Below, one piece after another: positions 8,913 to 19,026 of a DNA stretch of 64,000 nucleotides. Below the pieces are notes generated by a model that ran no database searches, was not told the DNA's origin, and saw nothing but the letters and a program-made list of their open reading frames with translations. Location: NCBI RefSeq assembly GCF_030823375.1, contig NZ_JAUSXB010000001.1, forward strand, positions 2,542,001-2,606,000, written 5' to 3'. Origin of the DNA: Pseudarthrobacter siccitolerans (GTDB taxonomy: Bacteria > Actinomycetota > Actinomycetes > Actinomycetales > Micrococcaceae). Each line of letters starts with the position of its first letter. Position 1 is the first letter of the stretch. A program made the position numbers and the translations under genes.

Positions 8913-9014
8913 ACGCTCTCTCACTTAATGGCCCCCTAACCGCCAACGCTCTCTCACTTCCTCGAAGAAAGTGAGAGAGCGTTGCGGGAAAACCCACATT
9001 AAGTGAGAGAGCGT
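8913..9014. repeat. Nested inverted repeats, four copies of a CTCTCTCACTT element
   Basis: Four copies of GCTCTCTCACTT or its complement in 102 bases. The outer pair is ACGCTCTCTCACTTAATG (8913-8930) with its exact complement at 8997-9014. The inner pair is CAACGCTCTCTCACTT (8944-8959) with its exact complement at 8969-8984, around a 9-base loop. The whole element can fold as a stem within a stem. It lies between the solute-binding protein gene (3' side) and the oxidoreductase start. It looks like a mobile or dispersed palindromic element that may also stop transcription. Confidence 0.85.
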
Positions 9015-9027
9015 CCCGGGGGCGGGG

Positions 9028-10728
9028 TTACTTCTTTTCCCAGCCGAGGGTGGTCCAGTCCGGAACCTGGGACAGGCTCCGGAACAGGGACGGGCCATAG
9101 TTGGCCAGGCCGGTGCGGACGAAGGAGATCTGCGGGCCGTTGAAAAGTACTCCCATGGAGAAGTACTTGGCCATGTGCTTTTTCTCGATTTCCATGGCCG
9201 CCTTGTTGCGTTCGGCATTGTCCTCGATGGAGGCCACCTTGGCGATCTCGGCATCCAGTTCGGCATCGCCGAGCTTGTTTACGTTGATTTCCGAATTGTA
9301 GAACTGTGTTACGCCTTCGGTTGCATCCGCGCTGACGGTGTAGCCCGACAGGCTGACGTCGAACTCACGGGTCCCAACGATCTTGCCGAAGTCAGCCGAT
9401 CCATGCTGTGCGATTCCCACGTCCATGCCTCCGGCCTTCAACTGGTCCACCAACGTCTGTGTGGTGGCCAGGGAAGTGGGGTCATCACCGAAGTTGGCGA
9501 CTTTGTAAGAGACGGGCACGCCGTCTTTCTCCATGATGCCTGAAGCGTTGGGCGTGTACCCCGCGTCGGTAAGGATCTTCTTGGCAGCCTCTGGCCCGGT
9601 TTCCTTGACGGGGTAGTTGTCTTGGTAGTACTCCGAGAAGGGCAACAACAACATGGAGCCGGAACTAGGCTCTTGCCAGTTGAGGCCGTTGAAGCGGACA
9701 TTGCGGATGGCTTCCCGATCGACCGCGGCGAACATGGCTTTGCGAACAGCGGCGTCGGTAATCTTCTGGGCGTTGATGTTCATGCCACCGGCGAAAAGTC
9801 GCTGACCTCGCCTGACCTCAGAATCCTTCGTGCCTTCGAGCTGTTTGTAGAGCGAGATGGTGTTGGCTGACATGGCGTCGATTTCGCCATTCTTGAAGGC
9901 GGCAGTTTGGGCGCTGCTCTCCAACTGACGGAAGACGACGTTCTCAAGTACAGGCTTGGTGCCCCACCACTTTTCGTTAGGCACCAGGCTCACGGTCTTG
10001 GCGGCGCTGTCGTATTCGTCCAGCTTGAACGGACCGGCCATCCACTCCGGGTGCATGTCGCCACTAAAGCCCTCGTTAAAGATCTCGGGGGTATTGACGG
10101 CCGGGTGGATGATCCCTGTAAACAATGAATCCAAGGGGTAGACAGGCTGGCTCGTCTTGACGATGACTTCCTTGTCGCTGCTGCCGGCCTCCACTGATTC
10201 CACAAAGGCGTAGTTGCCGGAGCTGACGATGTCGTAGCCGGCGTCCGGGCTCTTGAGGATGTTCCACGTGTTCTGGAAGGCCTTGACGTCAATGGGGGTG
10301 CCATCGTTGTAGGTGGCCTTCTCGTTCACCTTGATGGTGATGGTCTGCTTGCCATCCTTGACTTCACTGTCCACGGACTCGCAGAAATCCTTGTTGGGGA
10401 CAACCTTTCCATCGAAGGCGATGTCCCAGCAGCCCCAGGTGCCCGCTTGGTCGATGGGGCGGTGCAGTGCAGTGTTGTCCGCGCTGTTGCCGTTATTGGA
10501 GAAACCGTTGAAGTCCGGGCCGATGTTGCCCAGCGGAAGGGTGACCTTGCCGCCCTGTTCAAGATCGGCTGCCGGCTTTTCATTAATGCTGATGAGCTTG
10601 GACAGGTCACTGCCTGCCTCCTGCCCCTTCGCCGTTTCCGGCCCGCTGGCTCCGCCACCGCCGCAGGCCGTCAGGGTCAGAGCAGCGGCAATGGCCGCCG
10701 CTCCGCCGATCTTGGTCAGATTCCTCAT
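9028..10728 (-). CDS. ABC transporter solute-binding lipoprotein (oligopeptide type, SBP_bac_5)
   Basis: Extracellular binding protein for an oligopeptide- or nickel-type importer, 566 residues. A signal peptide ends in the lipobox LTACGGG, so the mature protein is lipid-anchored. The body has SBP family 5 features: TITIKVNEKATYNDGTPI around residue 120, and later IDAMSANTISLYKQL. The ATG at 10728 is chosen because GAAGGG lies 8 bases upstream and the signal peptide starts there; a longer frame adds 20 non-signal residues. It is the fourth gene of the operon, after two permeases and the double ATPase. Confidence 0.93.
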   Translation of the reverse strand: MRNLTKIGGAAAIAAALTLTACGGGGASGPETAKGQEAGSDLSKLISINEKPAADLEQGGKVTLPLGNIGPDFNGFSNNGNSADNTALHRPIDQAGTWGCWDIAFDGKVVPNKDFCESVDSEVKDGKQTITIKVNEKATYNDGTPIDVKAFQNTWNILKSPDAGYDIVSSGNYAFVESVEAGSSDKEVIVKTSQPVYPLDSLFTGIIHPAVNTPEIFNEGFSGDMHPEWMAGPFKLDEYDSAAKTVSLVPNEKWWGTKPVLENVVFRQLESSAQTAAFKNGEIDAMSANTISLYKQLEGTKDSEVRRGQRLFAGGMNINAQKITDAAVRKAMFAAVDREAIRNVRFNGLNWQEPSSGSMLLLPFSEYYQDNYPVKETGPEAAKKILTDAGYTPNASGIMEKDGVPVSYKVANFGDDPTSLATTQTLVDQLKAGGMDVGIAQHGSADFGKIVGTREFDVSLSGYTVSADATEGVTQFYNSEINVNKLGDAELDAEIAKVASIEDNAERNKAAMEIEKKHMAKYFSMGVLFNGPQISFVRTGLANYGPSLFRSLSQVPDWTTLGWEKK

Positions 10729-10777
10729 GGTGTTCCCTTCGTTGGTGCGGGTGGTGATGCTGGTGATGGGTGGAAAT

Positions 10778-13011
<2,234 letters not shown>

Positions 13012-13015
<4 letters not shown>

Positions 13016-14001
13016 GAGGCGCTCCTCTTCACAAGGGTTTTCGGGGCCTTGCGCTTGCTTGCGCTGCCGCTGGAGCTGGAGCTCGGATCGAAGGCGTCGC
13101 GCAGTCCGTCGTTCATCATGGCCAGCGAACCGGTAAGCAGGAACATCACGGCGAGGGGGACCCAGAACATCCAGGGAAAAGTCTGCACCTGTGAGGTGGC
13201 TCCGCCGATGAGGACGCCGAGGCTCACATCCGGGACCTTGATGCCGATACCGATGAAGGAGAAGGCCACCTCCGCAAGGATGGCGCCCGTGACGCCGCGG
13301 GTGACGTCCAGGACCAGCAGCGAGCCGATGTTGGGGACCAGGTGGCGCCAGACAATCCGGCGGGGCGGGACGCCCATGTACTGTGCGGCCTTGACGTAGT
13401 CCCGCTGCATCAGGGACATGGACAAGGACCGGATCAGGCGGGCTGTACCCATCCAGCTGAAGACCAGCAGCACGATGATCAGCAGCAGCCAAGAGGGCAG
13501 GTCACGCTTCAGGCCTGCGCCTCCGCCGCTGGTGGCTACGGCGACCACCAGCAGGGCCGGCATCATGATGAGCGCCTCAAGGATGAAAAGCATCACCTTG
13601 TCCGCCTTGCCGCCGAAGTACGCCATGGTGCACCCGTAGACGGCGGCGATCAGGACGGACACAAGGCCCACCACCAGGCCGATCAGGATGGAGATCCTGG
13701 TGCCTTCGACAGTCATGGCGTAGAGATCGATGCCTGCCTGGGAGGTGCCGAGGTAGTGCTCGGCCGACGGCGGAATGCCGATGTTGAAGGGGTCGATCGT
13801 CTCCTTGTCCCACTGCGTGAAGTACCCGCCGATGAAGGAAAAGATGGTCAGCCCGAGGAAGATGGCAAGGCCGGCCACCGCCGTCTTGTTGCGCAGGAAG
13901 CGGCGGAAGATGATGGTGTTTTTGCCGATGACGACGTCGGCATTTTCCAGGTGCGCGTCCTGGGCGACGGCTGCCGGGTCCACGGCGTTGAGGTTGGTCA
14001 T
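13012..14001 (-). CDS. ABC transporter permease (DppC/OppC type)
   Basis: Inner-membrane permease of 329 residues with an N-terminal transmembrane segment (NKTAVAGLAIFLGLTIFSFIG), a soluble loop with HYLGTSQAGID, and the BPD transmembrane domain. The EAA-type loop reads QRDYVKAAQYMGVPPRRIVWRH in its central part. HYLGTDxxGRD-type motifs are typical of DppC. Starts 2 bases after the DppB stop and overlaps the ATPase start by 4 bases, so translation is probably coupled. Confidence 0.94.
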
Positions 14002-14003
14002 GG

Positions 14004-14987
14004 CTACTGCACCCGCACTCTCGGGTCAACAAGGGTGGTGGCGAAGTCCGCCAGGATGGCCCCCAGGGCAAAGATGACGGAACCGTAGGCAAGGGTGGCC
14101 GTGGCGGCGTTGACGTCCTGGAGGGAGATGGCGTCAATGCTCCAGGAGCCCACGCCGGGCCAGGCGAAGATCTTTTCCGCGAAGAACCCGCCGGCGAAAA
14201 TCGCCGGGATGGTGAACGCGATGCTCTGGGCCACGGGGATGAACGAAACCCGCAGCGCATGCCGCGAGATGGCCTGGTTCCGGGTGAGTCCCTTGGCACG
14301 GGCCGTCCGGACAAAGTCCGCGTTGACGTTGTCCAGGAGGTACTGGCGCTGGGCTATCTGGTAGGACCCCCAGCCCACCAGGGTGATGGCAATGGTGGGA
14401 ACGGCGTAGTGCGCCAGCATGTCCACGAACTGCGCCCATCCCGGCGCTGTCCCGGGGGTGGAGATGCCGGTGACGAAGAAGATGCGCTCCCCCACGGTTT
14501 CGTTGATGTTGATGGCGCCAAGCTGCACCAGGAAGTAGGCGATGGGCGCGGGCACTATGTAGGCCAGGTAGCTGTAGGACGTGATGACCCGGTCCTGGAA
14601 CTTGTACTGCCGGGCTGCGGAGTAAACCCCCAGCGCCACACCGATGACCAGGGTCAGGATGATGGAGGCCAGGAAAAGCCGGGTGGAGATCCAGACGCGG
14701 TCGCCAAACTCGGCGTTGATGTAGGCACCGTTGGGGCTGCGGCCCCAGTCCCAGCGCGTGACGATGGCCGTGAGCCATTCCACGTAGCGCTCCCAGGGGC
14801 TAAGGTCCGGGTCAAGGCCTTTCAGGCGCATGGAGTTGGCCACCTGCTCCGGCGTGGGCCGGGGGATGCGTTCCTGTTCCAGCAAGGCCGGTTTCAGGGA
14901 ACTGACGGCCAGGAAGTATCCCGCCGAAGTGGTCAGGAAGATCATAAAAACGTACGTGATGCCGCGCTTTGCGAGGTACCTGAGCAT
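14004..14987 (-). CDS. ABC transporter permease (DppB/OppB type)
   Basis: First gene of the oligopeptide-type ABC operon. The 327-residue permease begins with the usual RYLAKRGITYVFMIFLTTS membrane segment and ends in the BPD domain, whose EAA loop contains VRTARAKGLTRNQAISRHAL. I start at the ATG at 14987 because it gives the family N terminus; the frame stays open for 29 more codons upstream with no family similarity. No clear Shine-Dalgarno sequence is seen. Substrate unknown; family members carry di- or oligopeptides, nickel or glycosides. Confidence 0.92.
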   Translation of the reverse strand: MLRYLAKRGITYVFMIFLTTSAGYFLAVSSLKPALLEQERIPRPTPEQVANSMRLKGLDPDLSPWERYVEWLTAIVTRWDWGRSPNGAYINAEFGDRVWISTRLFLASIILTLVIGVALGVYSAARQYKFQDRVITSYSYLAYIVPAPIAYFLVQLGAININETVGERIFFVTGISTPGTAPGWAQFVDMLAHYAVPTIAITLVGWGSYQIAQRQYLLDNVNADFVRTARAKGLTRNQAISRHALRVSFIPVAQSIAFTIPAIFAGGFFAEKIFAWPGVGSWSIDAISLQDVNAATATLAYGSVIFALGAILADFATTLVDPRVRVQ

Positions 14988-15339
14988 GGGACTAGTTCTG
15001 TTTCGCCGCCGGCAACTGGATGACGGGGCACCAGGAAGTCCGCTGATGGACCAGGGTATCGGGCAAATCAACAATCACGTGCTGGATCCTTCCGTTTTCC
15101 CCGCGTTAGCGGGGGTTGTGCCGCCTCGCAGGGTCCTTTGCCAGCGGATAGCTGGCAACCCGCTGGCTGTGGGGCCAGTCCTGTGGACTATGTTGCGGGT
15201 CACATTCCAGAGGAAACTATCACAAGCGCCCCCTTAAACTGTGGGCGCATGCGCACAAAGCCACGTGCCCGTATCAGATTGTTATGAATAACTTTGTGAA
15301 ATTGATGTGACTGGACGAGGGGGCTGGAAAAGGCGTAAT
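14988..15339 (-). promoter_or_regulatory. Upstream region of the ABC operon with a TTGCCAGC dyad
   Basis: This 352-base stretch has no supported gene. It contains a perfect dyad TTGCCAGC-ggata-GCTGGCAA (15138-15158), about 150 bases upstream of the permease start and likely an operator. A weak promoter candidate on the minus strand is TTCACA-N18-TGATAC (about 15267-15296). The TetR gene at 15340-15933 ends just upstream in the same direction. Confidence 0.5.
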
Positions 15340-15933
15340 CTAAGCGCCGCTGACAACCCGTGTGACAAGATCCCGCCAGGATGCGGCCAGCCGCTCCACA
15401 CTCACACCATGTGCCTGCACGAGGTTGAGGAGCCTGTCCGGGGCGAGGGTGGCGGCCAGCGAGCGGGCCATCAGCCAGGGATCCGTTTCGAAACCCCCTT
15501 CGCGCAGGAGTACTTCGATGTGGCGGTGCCACAGGGCTGCGGCAGGGGGTTCGGAACGCCCGTGCGGCGTGTTTTCGGCCGCGCGCGCCAGATCGCCGAA
15601 TTCCATGGTGTAGGCGATGCGTTCCACGCCGAACGCGATGAGGCGCCCCAGCGCCGGCGCTCCCGGGCCCAGCGGCGGCGGCCCGAACAGAAAGCGCTCC
15701 TGGAACGCCGCCTCGGATTCGCTCAGCAGCGTGAGCATGAGTCCGGCACGGCTGCCGAAACGGCGGAAGATGGTGCCTTTGCCCACTCCCGCCTGCTCCG
15801 CGAGCCGGTCCATGGTCAGCCCTTCCGCACCGCATTCACCAATCAGTTCGCGGGCCGCCATGAGCAGGCGCTCCCGGTTCCGCGCAGCATCGCTGCGTTC
15901 CGCGCCGTCCCTTGACGACTGCGGGGGCCGCAT
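15340..15933 (-). CDS. TetR family transcriptional regulator
   Basis: About 197 residues with an N-terminal TetR HTH (LTMDRLAEQAGVGKGTIFRRF) and a helical ligand domain. I place the start at the ATG at 15933. A longer frame from 15987 would put the dyad 15977-15996 inside the coding region, while the shorter start leaves it 44 bases upstream as an operator. It is divergent from the NADPH-dependent FMN reductase, the usual partner for this kind of regulator, and probably represses it and itself. The start choice is moderately sure. Confidence 0.85.
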   Translation of the reverse strand: MRPPQSSRDGAERSDAARNRERLLMAARELIGECGAEGLTMDRLAEQAGVGKGTIFRRFGSRAGLMLTLLSESEAAFQERFLFGPPPLGPGAPALGRLIAFGVERIAYTMEFGDLARAAENTPHGRSEPPAAALWHRHIEVLLREGGFETDPWLMARSLAATLAPDRLLNLVQAHGVSVERLAASWRDLVTRVVSGA

Positions 15934-15976
15934 TGAGATGGAGCTCACATTCCATATTCTAGACCCGAGGAATAAG

Positions 15977-15996
15977 AAGCGGACCATAGTCCGTTT
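15977..15996. promoter_or_regulatory. TetR-type operator between tetR and the FMN reductase gene
   Basis: Inverted repeat AAGCGGAC-CATA-GTCCGTTT, 7 of 8 positions symmetric, in the divergent intergenic region. It is 44 bases from the tetR start and 81 bases from the reductase start. Length and symmetry suit a TetR dimer. Confidence 0.6.
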
Positions 15997-16076
15997 ACAT
16001 GGGTGAAGGCATCAACAAGCCTGTGTTGTTCCCGGCCGGCGGTCCCCCTCCCGCCGCCCTTACCCCAGGAGTCCCC

Positions 16077-16634
16077 ATGACTAAGAGCACCGTCCTCACC
16101 CTCGTCGGCAGCCTGCGCGCCGAGTCCACCAACCAGAAGCTGGCCGAAGCCATCCAGCTGAACGCGCCGGAGCAGGTGGAGGTTGTCATCCACGAAAGCC
16201 TGGGCAACATTCCCTTCTACAACGAGGACATCGACGTCGAAGGCCACGTTCCCGCCGCCGCTGCCGCCCTGCGCGCCGCAGCCAACGAGGCCGACACCCT
16301 CCTGCTGGTGACCCCCGAGCACAACGGCACCGTTCCTGCCGCACTGAAGAACGCCATCGACTGGCTGTCCCGCCCCTTCGGTGCCGGCGCCCTCGCAGGC
16401 AAGCCCACCGCCGTCGTCGGAACTGCCTTCGGCCAGTACGGCGGAGTCTGGGCCCAGGACGAGGCACGCAAGGCGGCAGGAATCGCCGGCGCCCAGATCC
16501 TTGAGGACGTCAAGCTTGCCGTTCCGGGCTCCATGGTGCGCTTCGCCGAACTGCACCCGAAGGACGACGCGGAGGTTGTGGAGCAGATCAAGGGCGTGTT
16601 CGATGCCCTTGCAGCCGTCCAGACTGCCGCCTAA
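16077..16634 (+). CDS. NADPH-dependent FMN reductase (NAD(P)H quinone/flavin reductase)
   Basis: Flavodoxin-fold reductase of 185 residues. It has the FMN phosphate loop GSLRAESTNQ (about residues 10-19), the flavin-binding TPEHNGTVPAALKNAIDW segment and a third flavin loop GTAFGQYGG. Members reduce flavins, quinones or chromate. The ATG at 16077 follows AGGAG; an in-frame ATG at 15999 would add 26 residues without family similarity. Divergent TetR gene and dyad suggest induction by a small molecule. A strong terminator follows. Confidence 0.92.
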   Translation: MTKSTVLTLVGSLRAESTNQKLAEAIQLNAPEQVEVVIHESLGNIPFYNEDIDVEGHVPAAAAALRAAANEADTLLLVTPEHNGTVPAALKNAIDWLSRPFGAGALAGKPTAVVGTAFGQYGGVWAQDEARKAAGIAGAQILEDVKLAVPGSMVRFAELHPKDDAEVVEQIKGVFDALAAVQTAA

Positions 16635-16646
16635 GCAGCAACCACA

Positions 16647-16684
16647 GGTGCCCGGCGCGAATCTTCGCGCCGGGCACCGTTTTG
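16647..16684 (+). terminator. Rho-independent terminator after the FMN reductase gene
   Basis: Perfect 15-bp arms GGTGCCCGGCGCGAA (16647-16661) and TTCGCGCCGGGCACC (16664-16678), followed by GTTTT. It starts 13 bases after the stop codon. Confidence 0.9.
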
Positions 16685-16746
16685 CTTAACCCGAATGGGG
16701 CAGCCGTGCTCTGGCTGCCGCAGCCGATCATTGCTAGCGTGACGCC

Positions 16747-17991
16747 ATGAACCCCTCGAAGACCCCGGCCGAGATCCTCGACATCGCCGGCGCCGAGGTG
16801 CGCATCTCAAGCCCTGACAAGGTGGTGTTCCCCGGGCCCGGGCTGACAAAGCTTGACCTGGTGAACTATTACCTCTCCGTTGCGGACGGAGCGCTGCGGG
16901 GCGCCGGCGGCCGGCCCATGGTGCTCAAGCGTTTCCCCAAGGGTATAGACGCCGAACCGTTCTTCCAGAAGCGCGTACCCGAGAACCACCCCGACTTTAT
17001 TGAGACGGCAACGCTGCACTACGCATCAGGAGCGTCAGCCGAGGAAGCCGTGATCCGCGACGCCGCAGGCCTGGCTTGGGTGATAAACCTCGGCTGTCTT
17101 GACCTCAACCCGCATCCCGTCCGCGCAGAGGACCTCGAGCACCCGGACGAACTTCGGGTGGACCTGGACCCCATGCCGGGAGTCGACTGGTCCCAAATAG
17201 TTGACACCGCCTTCGTGGCGCGCGAAGTGCTCGACGACGCGGGCCTGGTGGGGTGGCCTAAGACGAGCGGGTCCCGTGGGCTGCACATTCTGGTCCGCAT
17301 CGCACCGCAATGGTCGTACCGTGACGTGCGGCTCGCGGCCGAAACGCTCGCCCGCGAGGTGGAGAACCGCGCCCCTGGCCTCGCCACCGCACGGTGGTGG
17401 AAAGAGGAGCGCGGGGAGAGCGTCTTTGTTGACTTCAACCAGAACGCAAAGGACCGCACGGTGGCGTCCGCCTACTCAGTCCGGCCCCTGCCCGATGCCC
17501 GTGTGTCAACGCCGCTGGCGTGGGATGAGGTGCCTTCTGCCCGGCCGGAGCAGTTCACGGTGCGCACGGTGCCCGGACGTTACGCGGACGTGGGCGACCC
17601 GCACGCGGGGATGGACGATGTAACGGGCTCGCTGGACGGGCTTCTGGCACTGGCCGCTGAACTCGGCCCTGCCGAAAAAGCACCGCGGAGCGGCGACGGC
17701 TCCGGGCGCCGGCAGTCGGCGATGCCGTTGATCGAGGTTGCGCGGACCAAAACCAAACCCGAGGCGCTGGCCGCCCTGGACGAGTGGAAGTCACGGCATG
17801 CCCACCTCATTCCGGCCCTGCATCCGGCGGACATCCTGGTTGATGGAATGCGTGGATCCAGCTCGCTCTGGTACCGCGTCCGGGTGAACCTGCAACACAT
17901 CCCGGAGGCGGAGCGGCCGCCGAAGGAGGACCTCATCGCGGACTACGATCCCTGGGCGGGAAAGGTGTGGCCAGGCCGCCAGGGATCCTGA
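16747..17991 (+). CDS. Stand-alone LigD-type polymerase domain (NHEJ primase-polymerase)
   Basis: Archaeo-eukaryotic-primase-like polymerase related to the PolDom of bacterial ligase D, which fills gaps at double-strand break ends. The 414 residues carry the catalytic pair Asp139 and Asp141 (RVDLDPMPG), the nucleotide-binding TSGSRGLHI (173-181), the third catalytic Asp229 (VFVDFNQNAKDRT) and His123 (LNPHPV). There are no ligase or nuclease domains, and no ku gene is in the window. It therefore resembles the mycobacterial single-domain PolD proteins. Residues about 310-335 look like a linker, and the C-terminal 80 residues are family-specific. The ATG is 6 bases after TAGCGT, so it is probably leaderless. 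Confidence 0.92.
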   Translation: MNPSKTPAEILDIAGAEVRISSPDKVVFPGPGLTKLDLVNYYLSVADGALRGAGGRPMVLKRFPKGIDAEPFFQKRVPENHPDFIETATLHYASGASAEEAVIRDAAGLAWVINLGCLDLNPHPVRAEDLEHPDELRVDLDPMPGVDWSQIVDTAFVAREVLDDAGLVGWPKTSGSRGLHILVRIAPQWSYRDVRLAAETLAREVENRAPGLATARWWKEERGESVFVDFNQNAKDRTVASAYSVRPLPDARVSTPLAWDEVPSARPEQFTVRTVPGRYADVGDPHAGMDDVTGSLDGLLALAAELGPAEKAPRSGDGSGRRQSAMPLIEVARTKTKPEALAALDEWKSRHAHLIPALHPADILVDGMRGSSSLWYRVRVNLQHIPEAERPPKEDLIADYDPWAGKVWPGRQGS

Positions 17992-18116
17992 CACGACGTA
18001 CGGCACCGCCGTGACCAACTCTTGTCCCAACCGGTACCTCCCGGACATTCCCCGGTAAATGCGCCGGCCGTAACGTTAATCCACGGAACGTACCCGGACG
18101 GGATTGCGGTGCAGGC

Positions 18117-18926
18117 ATGGCAGACAGGCGCAGCGGTGGCAGGCGGGTGGCGGTGGTGCGCGCCGTACTGACGGCGACTGCCCTGGCGTTTCCACTGTGG
18201 CTCACCTCCTGCTCCAGCCCGTCCCCTTCAGCCACTGCCCCGCCTTCCTCGGCCCCGCTGGCGGCCGCCGCCCCCGATCCCCATCCCACCGAGGCGGCGC
18301 TGCCTGCTGACCCCGCCCCCCAGCCGCAGGACCCGCCTCCGCCCGGAGCAGCGGCCAGTCCCGTGCCACTGGAAACGCAGGCAAGCGGGCCCCCTGCCAC
18401 CTCCACCGGAACCTCGCCGGGGGGCACCTCCGTTCCCGGCACGGGCCCGTCGGCAGTGCCGGCGTCGGAAGATCCCGCCCCATCCGCCCAAGCTCCCTCA
18501 GGCGGTACCGCTGCCAGGCGGGCCGTGACGGCCTACTACGTGCTGCTGGACGACGGCGGCAGCAAAGGCGTGCGCTTCGGCTGCAACGACAGCCTGGTGG
18601 GGGTAGTCCGAACCAGTCCCGGCGGGGAGCCACTGCCTGCCGCGGTGGGCGCGCTGCTGGAAGCACCAACCGAAGCAGTGTTGTCCAGGCCTGCATCTGA
18701 CCTGTACAACGCACTGTCCGGTTCCGACCTGAAATTCCTGTCGGGCAGCTTCGACGGCACCACGGTCACGCTCTACCTGGCCGGAACGCTTCGGCTGGGA
18801 GGAGTTTGCGATATCCCCCGGGTGGAAGCGCAGTTGGCCCAAACGGCGGTGGCCGCTGTGGGTGCCGTCCGCGCTGAAATCTATGTCAACGGCCGCGGCC
18901 TCGCGGAAGTCTTGCGGTTGGACTGA
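18117..18926 (+). CDS. GerMN-domain lipoprotein
   Basis: Secreted, lipid-anchored protein of 269 residues. The signal peptide ends in the lipobox LTSC (Cys32). Residues about 33-135 are a low-complexity Pro/Ala/Ser linker typical of a cell-wall-spanning tether. The C-terminal 130 residues form a GerMN domain: AYYVLLDD, then PLPAAVGALLEAPT and VTLYLAGTL, ending in EIYVNGRGL. GerMN domains occur in germination and cell-envelope lipoproteins; the function here is unknown. No clear ribosome-binding site precedes the ATG. Confidence 0.85.
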   Translation: MADRRSGGRRVAVVRAVLTATALAFPLWLTSCSSPSPSATAPPSSAPLAAAAPDPHPTEAALPADPAPQPQDPPPPGAAASPVPLETQASGPPATSTGTSPGGTSVPGTGPSAVPASEDPAPSAQAPSGGTAARRAVTAYYVLLDDGGSKGVRFGCNDSLVGVVRTSPGGEPLPAAVGALLEAPTEAVLSRPASDLYNALSGSDLKFLSGSFDGTTVTLYLAGTLRLGGVCDIPRVEAQLAQTAVAAVGAVRAEIYVNGRGLAEVLRLD

Positions 18927-18989
18927 CCGGCCTGCGCCCGGTTCCCGCCGCAGTATTTCCGCAGCCACGCATGTTTCACTAAACGGATG

Positions 18990-19020
18990 TTGCCCTACTG
19001 GCAACTGGCGGCTGTATATT
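18990..19020 (+). promoter_or_regulatory. Leaderless promoter with TTGCC dyad for the aminotransferase gene
   Basis: TTGCCC (18990-18995) and TGTATATT (19013-19020) form a promoter with 17-base spacing. TATATT ends 6 bases before the GTG at 19027. The dyad TTGCC-CTACT-GGCAA (18990-19004) overlaps the -35 box, so a repressor could sit here. Confidence 0.6.
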
Positions 19021-19026
19021 GTGGAT

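Noticed and set aside
8913..9014. CRISPR-like repeat cluster
   Set aside because: Copies alternate in orientation, spacers are irregular, and there are no cas genes. The pairs form stems, so it is a nested inverted repeat.
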